From CANIZL01 sp043788645 (GTDB lineage: Bacteria > Verrucomicrobiota > Verrucomicrobiia > Limisphaerales > UBA9464), in assembly GCA_043788645.1 (NCBI GenBank), contig JAYVTS010000447.1, forward strand, positions 1 to 17,992: 17,992 nucleotides of DNA, in the 5' to 3' direction. Below are positions 6,463-13,828 of this stretch, in pieces. A model generated the notes under the pieces. That model ran no database searches. It had not been told where the DNA came from and saw nothing but the letters and a program-made list of their open reading frames with translations. Position 1 is the first letter of the stretch. The number at the start of each line of letters is the position of its first letter. Position numbers and translations under genes: made by a program.

Positions 6463-6852
6463 ATGATTGCAGGAAAAATTGGTGGAGCCATAGCGACACA
6501 ACCGGCGTTTCGTGTCGGCGACGAACGTTTGATAAAGCTGAGTGAGGCGGCTGGCAAAAAAGTCAGCGGCCTGCTGACCAAACAAGGGCGCACCACTGGC
6601 GTGTTACGGGTTGCGGTGGTGGGCGGTGGCTGCTCGGGGCTTCAATACAAGATGGACCTGCAGGATGCGCCGGCGAATCGAGATATCCTCGTGGAGAGCG
6701 CCGGGGTCCGAGTGGTGGTGGATCCAAAGAGTGCGCTCTACGTGACGGGATCAGAACTCGACTACGTGGACGCATTGACGGAGGGTGGGTTTAAGGTGAA
6801 AAACCCAAATGCCGCGACGAGTTGCTCGTGCGGAGAGAGCTTTAGCGCCTGA
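6463..6852 (+). CDS. A-type iron-sulfur carrier protein (IscA/SufA/ErpA/HesB family)
   Basis: 129 residues from the ATG at 6463. The three cluster-binding cysteines of the family are present with the right spacing: C57 in GGGCSG, then C121 and C123 in SCSCG near the C-terminus, 64 and 2 residues apart as in E. coli IscA. The fold pattern (LRVAVVGGGCSGLQYKMDL, then VVVDPKSALYVTGSELDYVD) is standard. It should accept Fe-S clusters from a scaffold and pass them to apoproteins in the cytoplasm. A TTG at 6427 would add 12 residues with no family similarity. GGAGG lies only one base before the ATG, too close for a normal ribosome binding site, so the start is not certain. The J-domain gene follows after 44 bases, a typical Fe-S assembly pairing. 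Confidence 0.93.
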   Translation: MIAGKIGGAIATQPAFRVGDERLIKLSEAAGKKVSGLLTKQGRTTGVLRVAVVGGGCSGLQYKMDLQDAPANRDILVESAGVRVVVDPKSALYVTGSELDYVDALTEGGFKVKNPNAATSCSCGESFSA

Positions 6853-6896
6853 ACTGCCTCTTGAACGCGAATCGGATTTAGACCCGCATTGGAATA

Positions 6897-7517
6897 ATGA
6901 CTGACGCCTTCGCCCTGCTCGCTGAGCGCCGTCTTCCTTGGCTAGACGCCGAGGCCTTGAAAGAGCGGTTTCGCGCTTTGTCTAACGACGCACATCCTGA
7001 TCGTTTTCATAGCGCCGGTGAAACCGAGCGAGCCACTGCCAACAACCGATACGCTGAGTTGAATTCGGCGTACCAAACCTTGCGCGAAGCGAAGGATCGT
7101 TTGCTGCATTTGTACCAATTGGAAGCGGGTCACCCCCCGAAAGACATCCAACGTATTCCACCCGGCACCATGGACCTGTTTGTCGAGGTAGGCCAAACCT
7201 GCCGCGATTGCGATGGGCACTTAGCTCAACAAACCGGCGTCACCTCGCCGATGCTCAAACTCAAGGCGCTCCAAGCCGGGCTCGATTGGACCGAAAAACT
7301 CTTAACTCTTCAGCGACAAGTCAACGCCCGCCGCGACCCATTACAGACCGAACTCCGCGATCTAAACGCGGTCTGGACATCGGCACCTCCCGTCGGCTCA
7401 CCAACCCGCGCCGCGGCACTTCCGTTGGAACGACTTGAACAAATCTATCGCACATTGAGCTATACCACCCGATGGACGGAGCAACTCCAAGAGCGGTTGG
7501 TCCAGTTGGCGATGTAG
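6897..7517 (+). CDS. HscB-like J-domain co-chaperone
   Basis: 206 residues. The N-terminal third is a J domain with the HPD tripeptide at residues 33-35 (NDAHPDRFH), then the NNRYAELNSAYQTLREAKDRLLHLYQL helix typical of HscB. The remaining residues are helical and charged, as in the HscB C-terminal domain that binds the IscU scaffold. The usual role is to stimulate an Hsp70 (HscA or DnaK) during Fe-S cluster transfer. Placement directly after the A-type carrier supports an Fe-S function over a general DnaJ role. No hscA, iscU or iscS is in the window, so the Hsp70 partner lies elsewhere. Later cysteines (CRDCDG around residues 102-106) are not the zinc-binding type of eukaryotic HscB, which lie at the N-terminus. 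Confidence 0.85.
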   Translation: MTDAFALLAERRLPWLDAEALKERFRALSNDAHPDRFHSAGETERATANNRYAELNSAYQTLREAKDRLLHLYQLEAGHPPKDIQRIPPGTMDLFVEVGQTCRDCDGHLAQQTGVTSPMLKLKALQAGLDWTEKLLTLQRQVNARRDPLQTELRDLNAVWTSAPPVGSPTRAAALPLERLEQIYRTLSYTTRWTEQLQERLVQLAM

Positions 7518-7538
7518 AAAGCCAACTAACCTAATCAG

Positions 7539-9956
7539 CTAAGGTTTAACCGCTCGGCCCGGCACCCGGTGGATGGTATGAAAAACCTCCTGCTCCACGG
7601 AAAGACCGGCCGCCGTCTTCACCGCAAACTTGACTCGCTGCTGCATCACCGGAGCGATTTCCGGCAATTCTAACTGTACCGTGCGTCCATCGGCACTCAA
7701 CACGACGGATTTCACTTCCAGAGTGTCATGTCCTTTCCGGGTGGGTTCCTTGACTGAGAATTCCGGTGAGCCGTATTTCACGGTCCACAAATAGTTCCAT
7801 CGTTCGACCGACCAATTCGCCGGATCCACCACCGATGAGCGGTCTAATTCGACCGTAAAATGGAGTTCGACTCCCTGAGTTTTTACGGCGAGATCGTGCA
7901 CCGAAGCGACTGGTTTACCGGTATAGCGAACCCGATGAAACGCTCCCTTTTGAGCCCCGTTACTCTGCCATATCACGAGACCACAGGTGTATAATTGCCC
8001 ATCCAACGGACTAAACCGCCCACGCATGATCCCAGAATCAAACTTGAGCGGAAACCGGAACGCCCCGCCCTGATCTACTCCGTCCACCGTTTCATAGAAA
8101 GCTTTGAACAAGGAACACATCCCGTAACTCGTGTGCAAGAGGTCACCTCCAAATGGTCCCCATCGCTGAGAGGTGACCCACATTTGCCCGCCACTCGAAT
8201 TATCAACGTTCTTCGGCAACCAAAAGAGCGGGCCGTCATAAGTCGTCGGCTTTGGATCCTGATGCGCGGTAAAAACATGCCCGTAGAACCCGCCAGGTCG
8301 CATCAAATTGACCCGTGAGGCCGGCACCCAATTCCCCTCATTATCACTCGTCGTCGCCTCGTCGTGGGGTCCGACAGAGAGTCCGTTGGGCGCTCGCAAT
8401 CCCGTGGCGATGATTTCGAGTTTTGCTCCGTCCTGAGAAACTCGATTAAACGTGCCCTGATGAGGAATTGTCGCCTCATCCAGGTTTCCACCCTTATTAA
8501 AGTAAAAATTACCCGCCGAATCTGTTTCTAATCCCAGGCAAAATTCATGGTAATGGGAGGTGATCGAGACATCACTATTGAAGCTCTCATAAAAATCAGC
8601 CTCCCCATCGTGGTTTTCATCTTTTAACCGGATAATCCCATCACGACAAGTGACATAAACCAGGTCATCGATAATTTTTAATCCCAGGGGTTGAAAGAGC
8701 CCGCTGGCAAATCGTTTCCAGGTGAGGTGATCCAATTTTTCATCAAGGCCACCGACGATCCAGACATCGCCACTCACGGAACAGATTGCCGCCCGGGTGG
8801 CGTCCGAGAAAAAATCAAAGCCACCGAACCGCAACCAAGAGTTCGACGGAGTCGAGTCAGGCAAAGTGATCGTATCCACGACATACGGTCCATCACCTCC
8901 GCTCGTGCCGAGCCGACCCTGGGTGACCAGAGCTTCGCCCCAGCGGCCGGGTTTGGGAGCGATCAATGGCCGGAGGTCCGCCACCGGCGCGTAAGCGGGG
9001 GGAGTCGGCGGCGGGGCTTCCAGCGCAAAAACTGAAAGAAACGGAGGGCCCGGAATGGCCGGGGGACTGGGAAAACCAATCGGTTCGTTCGGCTTACTCT
9101 CGCCCTGCGTGACGCTGATCCGAAAGGGCCGATTCGCTTCGATCCGAGGAATATTTAAGAAGACTCTTCCGCCGGGGGCCTGAAGCCACGCAACATTTTC
9201 CACCCCGGTCACCAGGGCCGCAATGTATCGGTGTGTAACCGGGCTGCGGATTGAGATAAAATTTCCACCGAAAACCGCCCGAGAATTGGTTTGCGACATG
9301 ACGAGCACGGTTTGTTGCTCGACGGGCTGGGCAAATTGAAGAGTGCGACTGAAAACGGGGAGATTCTCGGCCCACTCGAAACTGACTTTTTCCAAGACGC
9401 CCACCCCACCCACCGTATAATCAAGCACGACTTCATTGCTCTGAAGATGGAGCCCCCGCCACTTGGCCCAATCGTCCGGCAATCGCACGTTCTGATTCGT
9501 TCGCGGGTCGATCAACTCGCCCCCCCTCCCCCAGCCGGGCCCCATCGGGGTTGTGAGCGCCAATTGCCCCCACGGTTGCGGAATACCCTCCATGCCATCG
9601 CGGCCCTTGGGTAAATGCAAGAAACCACCGGTCCAAGCCCCGGCCCAGCGCAGGGTCATTGTGTCAAAAACCACGGCCGCCGCCTCTCGATTGGTGCCGT
9701 CACTTAAACGAAGGGTAATTGCTTTCAACGTCGTCTGCCCTTTCTGCAGCTCCACGTTGCTGGCGAAAAACGGCCCTTGATCCATCAATTCCCAGCGCCA
9801 TTTGGCCACGGCGATTGGCCCCTCCGCTAAGCCCTGGGCGAGAGATTGAGCAAGGACCGTGGACGAAATCAAAACTCCCCAGCGGAAGCGACTGGCAACG
9901 AACGCGAGCACCGTAAACATTCGCCATTGAATAATCGAACAGGCCCCAACGGCCAA
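7539..9956 (-). CDS. Exported DUF6797 / beta-propeller (sugar-dehydrogenase-like) protein
   Basis: 805 residues from a TTG at 9956 preceded by GGAAGGA at suitable distance, the clearest ribosome binding site in the window. A later in-frame ATG at 9920 would also leave an export signal. The signal region spans about residues 10-42. Residues about 50-330 (VFDTMTLRWAGAWTGGFL, WAKWRGLHL, VSFEWAENLPVFSRTLQF) match the DUF6797-type N-terminal domain of PVC proteins. After a Pro-rich linker, residues about 370-680 look like a PQQ-dependent glucose/sorbosone-dehydrogenase-like propeller (VYVTCRDGIIRLKDENHDGEADFYE, GLRAPNGLSVGP, LLHTSYGMCSLF). Residues 685-805 form a beta-rich C-terminal domain. There is no CxxCH cytochrome motif, although related proteins often carry one. 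The protein is probably periplasmic or outer-membrane-associated; substrate and cofactor are unknown. It is convergent with the hscB-like gene, only 21 bases away. Confidence 0.8.
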   Translation of the reverse strand: MAVGACSIIQWRMFTVLAFVASRFRWGVLISSTVLAQSLAQGLAEGPIAVAKWRWELMDQGPFFASNVELQKGQTTLKAITLRLSDGTNREAAAVVFDTMTLRWAGAWTGGFLHLPKGRDGMEGIPQPWGQLALTTPMGPGWGRGGELIDPRTNQNVRLPDDWAKWRGLHLQSNEVVLDYTVGGVGVLEKVSFEWAENLPVFSRTLQFAQPVEQQTVLVMSQTNSRAVFGGNFISIRSPVTHRYIAALVTGVENVAWLQAPGGRVFLNIPRIEANRPFRISVTQGESKPNEPIGFPSPPAIPGPPFLSVFALEAPPPTPPAYAPVADLRPLIAPKPGRWGEALVTQGRLGTSGGDGPYVVDTITLPDSTPSNSWLRFGGFDFFSDATRAAICSVSGDVWIVGGLDEKLDHLTWKRFASGLFQPLGLKIIDDLVYVTCRDGIIRLKDENHDGEADFYESFNSDVSITSHYHEFCLGLETDSAGNFYFNKGGNLDEATIPHQGTFNRVSQDGAKLEIIATGLRAPNGLSVGPHDEATTSDNEGNWVPASRVNLMRPGGFYGHVFTAHQDPKPTTYDGPLFWLPKNVDNSSGGQMWVTSQRWGPFGGDLLHTSYGMCSLFKAFYETVDGVDQGGAFRFPLKFDSGIMRGRFSPLDGQLYTCGLVIWQSNGAQKGAFHRVRYTGKPVASVHDLAVKTQGVELHFTVELDRSSVVDPANWSVERWNYLWTVKYGSPEFSVKEPTRKGHDTLEVKSVVLSADGRTVQLELPEIAPVMQQRVKFAVKTAAGLSVEQEVFHTIHRVPGRAVKP

Positions 9957-10238
9957 TGGATTTTCCTTCCATGTGGCAAACTGTTGATCCTCAAAACGAC
10001 TTCCATCAAACTCTCGGACTCCCTGACGCTATCGCGACTGACAACCGCGTGAGTGGACACACCTCGGCGCGTTGAATGACGGTGGCGGACGGCAATTCGA
10101 TAGGCCGTTTTGAACACTGGATTTGCAACTGGGTCGGCCAATCAATCCCTTCAGCTCGGTTTTTAAACGAAATTCACCGACCCAAATTGATGCCTTTTCC
10201 GGTTCGCTCGGTCGCATTGGATCCGCTAGAAGGATCCC
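9957..10238. other. Divergent promoter region with an 8-base inverted repeat
   Basis: Between the leftward propeller gene and the rightward exbB-like operon. TGGGTCGG at 10130-10137 and CCGACCCA at 10177-10184 form an 8-base inverted repeat with a 39-base loop, about 55 bases before the operon's first ATG. It could be a leader stem or a pair of regulator half-sites. No convincing -10/-35 pair stands out. Confidence 0.35.
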
Positions 10239-10925
10239 ATGCCGTTGTTGGCCTTACTCGCCGACGCCACGAATTCGCTCTCCGTCGGTCCGACGGCGGG
10301 GTCGGCGTCCACCCAGGGATTCATCGCCCGATTTGGGCTGATGTTGCTGCCACTGATTGTCCTCGGTGGTTTCATGGTCGTGCTCATTATCGAGCGCACC
10401 CTGTTGTATCATCGTGAACAGATTAATGCCGCCGAGTTTCTGGCAGGCGTTCGTAATGTTCTGAAACGGGATAATGTTCTCGAAGCACTCGCCATTTGCG
10501 ACGCCACCCCAGGACCCGTGGCGCGCCTTGTAAAATCCGTCATCGTGGCTCGGGACGGCGGTCGAGCCCGACTCCAAGAAGTGATCGACGAAGTCGGTCT
10601 GATCGAGGTGCCACGGTTAGAGGCCCGGCTCAATGTGCTGGCGACGTTAGCTCAGATCGGACCCTACGTGGGTTTGTTTGGAACGTTACTCGGGTTTGTA
10701 GGCGTCTTCGGAGAACTCCAGGCCCATGGCAGCTTTTCCGCCCCAGCCCAATTATTTCGGCACCTCGGCCAATCGCTCTATTCTGCTCTCGGCGGGCTCG
10801 GGATCGCGATCATTAGTTACACTGCCTACAACGTACTCGTCGGCCGGGTGAACCAAATCGTTCTCGACCTGGAAAAGGCCAGCGGTGAAATCCTCCGACT
10901 CTTGACTGAGCCTAATCGCCCTTAA
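10239..10925 (+). CDS. ExbB/TolQ/MotA-family membrane channel subunit, atypical
   Basis: 228 residues with the three-helix plan of the family: TM1 at about residues 30-52, a cytoplasmic segment, TM2 at about 133-158 (TLAQIGPYVGLFGTLLGFVGVF) and TM3 at about 176-200 (LYSALGGLGIAIISYTAYNVL). ExbB with ExbD normally uses the proton gradient to drive TonB or TolA. The TM2 threonine equivalent to E. coli ExbB T148 is kept (T149). In TM3, alignment on GL and YN puts Ala183 where E. coli has T181, and Ile192 where the family has proline. Those changes, together with the missing aspartate in the partner, question normal proton conduction. It is the first gene of a four-gene cluster; exbD follows after 4 bases. 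Confidence 0.88.
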   Translation: MPLLALLADATNSLSVGPTAGSASTQGFIARFGLMLLPLIVLGGFMVVLIIERTLLYHREQINAAEFLAGVRNVLKRDNVLEALAICDATPGPVARLVKSVIVARDGGRARLQEVIDEVGLIEVPRLEARLNVLATLAQIGPYVGLFGTLLGFVGVFGELQAHGSFSAPAQLFRHLGQSLYSALGGLGIAIISYTAYNVLVGRVNQIVLDLEKASGEILRLLTEPNRP

Positions 10926-10929
10926 TTCC

Positions 10930-11361
10930 ATGACACGATTTCCTCGCAAGACCCGATTGCTCAGAGGGGGGGCTTGGGACGCCGCCCCGTTTTTGTGCGT
11001 TTTATTTCCCTGCGCTTTTTTTCTGTTGTTCCAAAGTCAATTGGTACTCCCGACCGGCACGATCCTCACTCTCCCCCGGACTGGAACCAATCAGATGGCG
11101 CTGCTGCAACCGGGTCGAATCATGCTCGTCGTCGCGGTCGATGCCACGGGCCGCTATTATTTCGATAACCGCCTATTGAATGAGCTTCAACTGGGGACGG
11201 AACTCGCCACCCGTTTGCGCCGTGTACCAGTGGCCGCGCAAGACGACGTCGTGCTTTACTTGCTGGCAGATCGAGAAGTGACCTACGAGATCCTGAATCG
11301 GGTTGGGCGGATCGCACGCGATGCGGGCATCCGCGATCTGGTCCTGGCGGCGCAACCGTGA
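10930..11361 (+). CDS. ExbD/TolR-family protein lacking the transmembrane aspartate
   Basis: 143 residues: a short basic cytoplasmic start, one transmembrane helix (about residues 19-36) and a periplasmic ExbD/TolR domain (IMLVVAVDATGRYYFDN, then DDVVLYLLADREVTYEILNRVGRIARDAGIRDLVLAA). In canonical ExbD and TolR the helix begins N-V-T-P-L-I-D-V, and that Asp (D25 in E. coli ExbD) is essential for proton-driven work. Here the equivalent reads D-A-A-P-F-L-C-V, so Cys23 occupies the Asp position; the nearest acidic residue, D17, lies before the helix. The helix also contains PCAFF, unusual for the family. The stop overlaps the downstream GTG start by four bases (GTGA), indicating translational coupling with the TonB-like gene. 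Confidence 0.88.
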   Translation: MTRFPRKTRLLRGGAWDAAPFLCVLFPCAFFLLFQSQLVLPTGTILTLPRTGTNQMALLQPGRIMLVVAVDATGRYYFDNRLLNELQLGTELATRLRRVPVAAQDDVVLYLLADREVTYEILNRVGRIARDAGIRDLVLAAQP

Positions 11362-12164
11362 CCACGCCCTCCCCTCCACTCCCTCCGCTTCCGAAGGTCG
11401 CCAGACCATCGATTTCTCCGCGCGGGCTCCTCGTCGGCACCGTGCTCCTTTCAGGGCTCCAAGCTGCGGCATTTTGGTGGTTTACAGGAGCCTCGGTTCG
11501 TCCCATCGGTGGGGCGGGCGGCACTCATTTGCCGCCAAACTTCCCGCTGAATGGCCGCACCATCTTGGCACTGGAAGGAGTCCACGATGCCAGCCAATGG
11601 GTCCCCAATCCGCGCCGCTTCTTGAGCGCCGACTCCTCTGTTCAGCCCACCCGGGGCACCCGAAATTTGCGTCGTGATCAAACGAAACCCAACTGGGCCA
11701 CGGCCCCCCGGTATCTTCCACTCGAAGCGATTCCGCCGTCAGCCACCGTCCCCATTCCGACTCCCGCCGGAGAACCCATTCATCGGGACGCGCCTCATCC
11801 GCCTAGTCCCGCGACGCGCCCTCTCGCGCTCCAGCAGAGCGGCATTTGGGTTCAGGGTCCGTTACAATCACGCGGATTTGTTCGAGCCCCAGAGTTACGG
11901 TCCTGGACCGGACCAGAAGCCATTGGAACCACTCGCGTAGATATTTCCGTCAATGCCGACGGCGAAATACTCTTGGCGCGGGTCTCCGACAGTTGCGGCG
12001 TCAAAGCGGCGGATGAAATGGCTCTTACCACGCTTCGAGCCGCTCGCTTCGCGGTCGAACCGAATAAAAAAACGATTTTAAGCGACCAATTTAACGCCAA
12101 CGCTCTGGTTCGCGGCACCGTGATGGTTCGTTGGAATAGCACGATCTCCGCCGCCGTACCATGA
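11358..12164 (+). CDS. TonB-like energy-transducer protein
   Basis: 268 residues from a GTG that overlaps the exbD-like stop. The layout is that of TonB-type proteins: a Pro-rich cytoplasmic start, a single membrane anchor at about residues 23-43 (GLLVGTVLLSGLQAAAFWWF), a long Pro/Thr/Arg-rich periplasmic linker (about 50-165), and a C-terminal alpha/beta domain from about 180. In that domain TTRVDISVNADGEILLARVSDSCG and ADEMALTTLRAARFAVEP match the TonB-C pattern. TonB normally contacts the TonB box of outer-membrane receptors. No receptor gene is in the window. The N-terminal anchor lacks the SHLS histidine motif of E. coli TonB, in line with the altered ExbB/ExbD residues. The next gene overlaps its stop by four bases. 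Confidence 0.75.
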   Translation: MTTPSPPLPPLPKVARPSISPRGLLVGTVLLSGLQAAAFWWFTGASVRPIGGAGGTHLPPNFPLNGRTILALEGVHDASQWVPNPRRFLSADSSVQPTRGTRNLRRDQTKPNWATAPRYLPLEAIPPSATVPIPTPAGEPIHRDAPHPPSPATRPLALQQSGIWVQGPLQSRGFVRAPELRSWTGPEAIGTTRVDISVNADGEILLARVSDSCGVKAADEMALTTLRAARFAVEPNKKTILSDQFNANALVRGTVMVRWNSTISAAVP

Positions 12165-12385
12165 GTCCAGAATTGCTCATCTACGGTTGGACGTTTGGAG
12201 GGCTGGCGGCCCTAGGAATTCTGGCGATCTGGGATGAACATCGTCGGCGGGGGTTTGAACCAGCGCGCCAACCGGACACCATTTTCAAGTGTGAGAAATG
12301 TGCCGCAGTCTACACTGACGACCCAGCCGTCGAACGGAGTCGTTGTCCACATTGCGGCCACACCAATCGACCGGTCGAGTTTTGA
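12161..12385 (+). CDS. Small membrane-anchored zinc-ribbon protein
   Basis: 74 residues: a transmembrane helix at about residues 5-24 (LLIYGWTFGGLAALGILAIW), a charged spacer, then a zinc ribbon of two CxxC knuckles (C44-x2-C47 and C62-x2-C65, in FKCEKCAAVY and SRCPHCGHTN). The start overlaps the TonB-like stop (ATGA), so it is translated with the operon. The knuckles probably face the cytoplasm if the N-terminus is outside, but topology is not certain. No specific family is recognised. Being the tightly coupled last gene of an exbB-exbD-tonB-like cluster suggests a role with that complex. Confidence 0.75.
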   Translation: MSPELLIYGWTFGGLAALGILAIWDEHRRRGFEPARQPDTIFKCEKCAAVYTDDPAVERSRCPHCGHTNRPVEF

Positions 12386-12392
12386 GCACATC

Positions 12393-12420
12393 GCCGCAGA
12401 ATCGGTAGGAACTATGCGGC
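12393..12420. terminator. Stem-loop between convergent genes
   Basis: GCCGCA (12393-12398) and TGCGGC (12415-12420) can pair across a 16-base loop in the 35-base gap between the zinc-ribbon gene and the convergent Tyr/Gly-rich gene. It could act as a shared terminator, but there is no T run on either strand. Confidence 0.3.
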
Positions 12421-13191
12421 CTAACGATGCCGACCGCCACCACCACCGCCGCCGCCGCCCCCATGTCCGCCGCCGCCGCCAAATACCGGTCCCCCCACAT
12501 GCCCACCACCACCGCCATGAGCCCCAACACCCACATGGACGGGACCTCCTACGTGCCCGCCAATCCCCCCATGAAACGGCCCACTCCGACACCCACCGTG
12601 GTAGTATCCCCGATAGCCCAAACCGAACGAAAATGAAGGATAGTAATATCCGTAATTCCCATAGTAACCGTAGTACGAACTGTAATAGGGATAACTGGGA
12701 TAATAGCCATAATTTACCACCGTTGGAGACGGCGCAACGTAGACGGTAGTGGCGGGAGCCGATTCGACATAGACCGTTGAAGGTGCGACTTGGGTTTGAG
12801 GAGGCGCAGTCAGCGGTGGAGCGGCCGCTATCGAGCCAGGCCCAGCTCCGACCTCTCCGATTGGAGAACGACCGTGTTGATCGAGCATCGCCTTCACCAC
12901 GCGATCGGTCACGCCCTGGTCATGCAAATAAACGATCTCTCCAGCGGTCAATCCGGAAAAACTCGTGGGCGAATTCTGGACGAAAGAAAGCTGAATGTTC
13001 TCGCCCAATTTTGCGTGAGCCAATTTGGCCACCTCGGTGACGCCCCACGACAAGACCGGAGCAACCGCCGGAGCTCCGGAGTTGGCGCCGTCTTGAGGAA
13101 CCTTGTCCTCGGCCAACACGGCCAAGGACCCGCACGCGGCGACCCAACCAGCGAACCCCAACCCCGAACGGACGAAAAGTGGATGTTTCAT
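12421..13191 (-). CDS. Secreted Tyr-rich and Gly/His-rich protein
   Basis: 256 residues. The signal peptide (residues 1-27) ends at VLA-ED. Residues about 50-108 form a small folded domain (WGVTEVAKLAHAKLGENIQLSFVQNS, then FSGLTAGEIVYLHDQGVTDRVVKAML) of a kind recurring in verrucomicrobial secreted proteins, with paired helices and the text 'LTAxxIxYLxxxGVxDxVxxAML'. A Pro/Ala/Val-rich linker follows, then a tyrosine-rich stretch (about 158-190) and a tail dominated by glycine with periodic histidines, ending GGGRHR. The tail is low-complexity, encoded by GCC/CAC-type trinucleotide repeats, and its length may vary between strains. It probably sits in the periplasm or cell envelope; the histidines could bind metal. 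Function is unknown. Confidence 0.82.
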   Translation of the reverse strand: MKHPLFVRSGLGFAGWVAACGSLAVLAEDKVPQDGANSGAPAVAPVLSWGVTEVAKLAHAKLGENIQLSFVQNSPTSFSGLTAGEIVYLHDQGVTDRVVKAMLDQHGRSPIGEVGAGPGSIAAAPPLTAPPQTQVAPSTVYVESAPATTVYVAPSPTVVNYGYYPSYPYYSSYYGYYGNYGYYYPSFSFGLGYRGYYHGGCRSGPFHGGIGGHVGGPVHVGVGAHGGGGGHVGGPVFGGGGGHGGGGGGGGGGRHR

Positions 13192-13432
13192 AATTCAATG
13201 CCCGGCCCAGCGTACGCTTCAACCATGCACCTAACGGTCCAAACGTCAAGCGGAGCACCGGCTCGCCCTGCTGCTTGGATCCCGGCCAACGGCGGCCTCG
13301 TCAACAGTCGATGGACGTAGAAACTTGCCGTTCATTCAACGCCCCGCTTAAGAGTTCCGACCATTCAAAATCTTCCCGGCGGTTGCGAATTTCTTGACGA
13401 AACTTGGATTCGGCGCTACGCGCACGCCCGCC

Positions 13433-13819
13433 ATGCCTAAGACAGCACTGAAACGGATCCTTGTCGTTGACGACAACCCACATGTGCGGGGTCTGATCGT
13501 GAATTATTTGAAGTGCGGCGATTATGAGGTTCTGACGGCTTCGACGGGCGAAGAGGCGTTGACCGAAGCGACGAATTCTCGTCCCGATATGATCGTTCTC
13601 GACATTGAAATGCCGGGGATGGACGGGGGGCAGGTCGCCGCCGCATTGTCGAAGAATAAGACCACCAGTGAAATTCCGATCTTATTCCTGACGGGGCTGG
13701 TAAAGAAGGGCGAGCAATCGCCCGGAATGAAATCGGGAAAACACGCGGTCCTCGCGAAACCAGTTGGGGTTGAAGAGTTTCTGCAGAAAGTTAGCTCGAT
13801 CCTCGCCTTGTCGGCTTAG
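13433..13819 (+). CDS. Stand-alone response-regulator receiver protein
   Basis: 128 residues, a CheY-like receiver with no output domain. Every phosphorylation-site residue is present: D13 and D14 (ILVVDDNP) for metal, D57 (IVLDIEMPGMDG) as phospho-acceptor, T87 (ILFLTG) and K109 (AVLAKP). The ATG at 13433 gives the standard start just before the first strand; an upstream in-frame TTG at 13394 would add 13 unrelated residues. With no DNA-binding domain it must act through protein contacts or phosphotransfer. No histidine kinase is in the window. The thiH start lies about 10 bases after the stop, so the two are likely cotranscribed. Confidence 0.92.
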   Translation: MPKTALKRILVVDDNPHVRGLIVNYLKCGDYEVLTASTGEEALTEATNSRPDMIVLDIEMPGMDGGQVAAALSKNKTTSEIPILFLTGLVKKGEQSPGMKSGKHAVLAKPVGVEEFLQKVSSILALSA

Positions 13820-13828
13820 CCGCTCACC

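Noticed and set aside
13394..13422. Promoter candidate TTGACG-N17-TACGCG before the response regulator
   Set aside because: The -35 match is good but the -10 box is GC-rich and poor, too weak to list.
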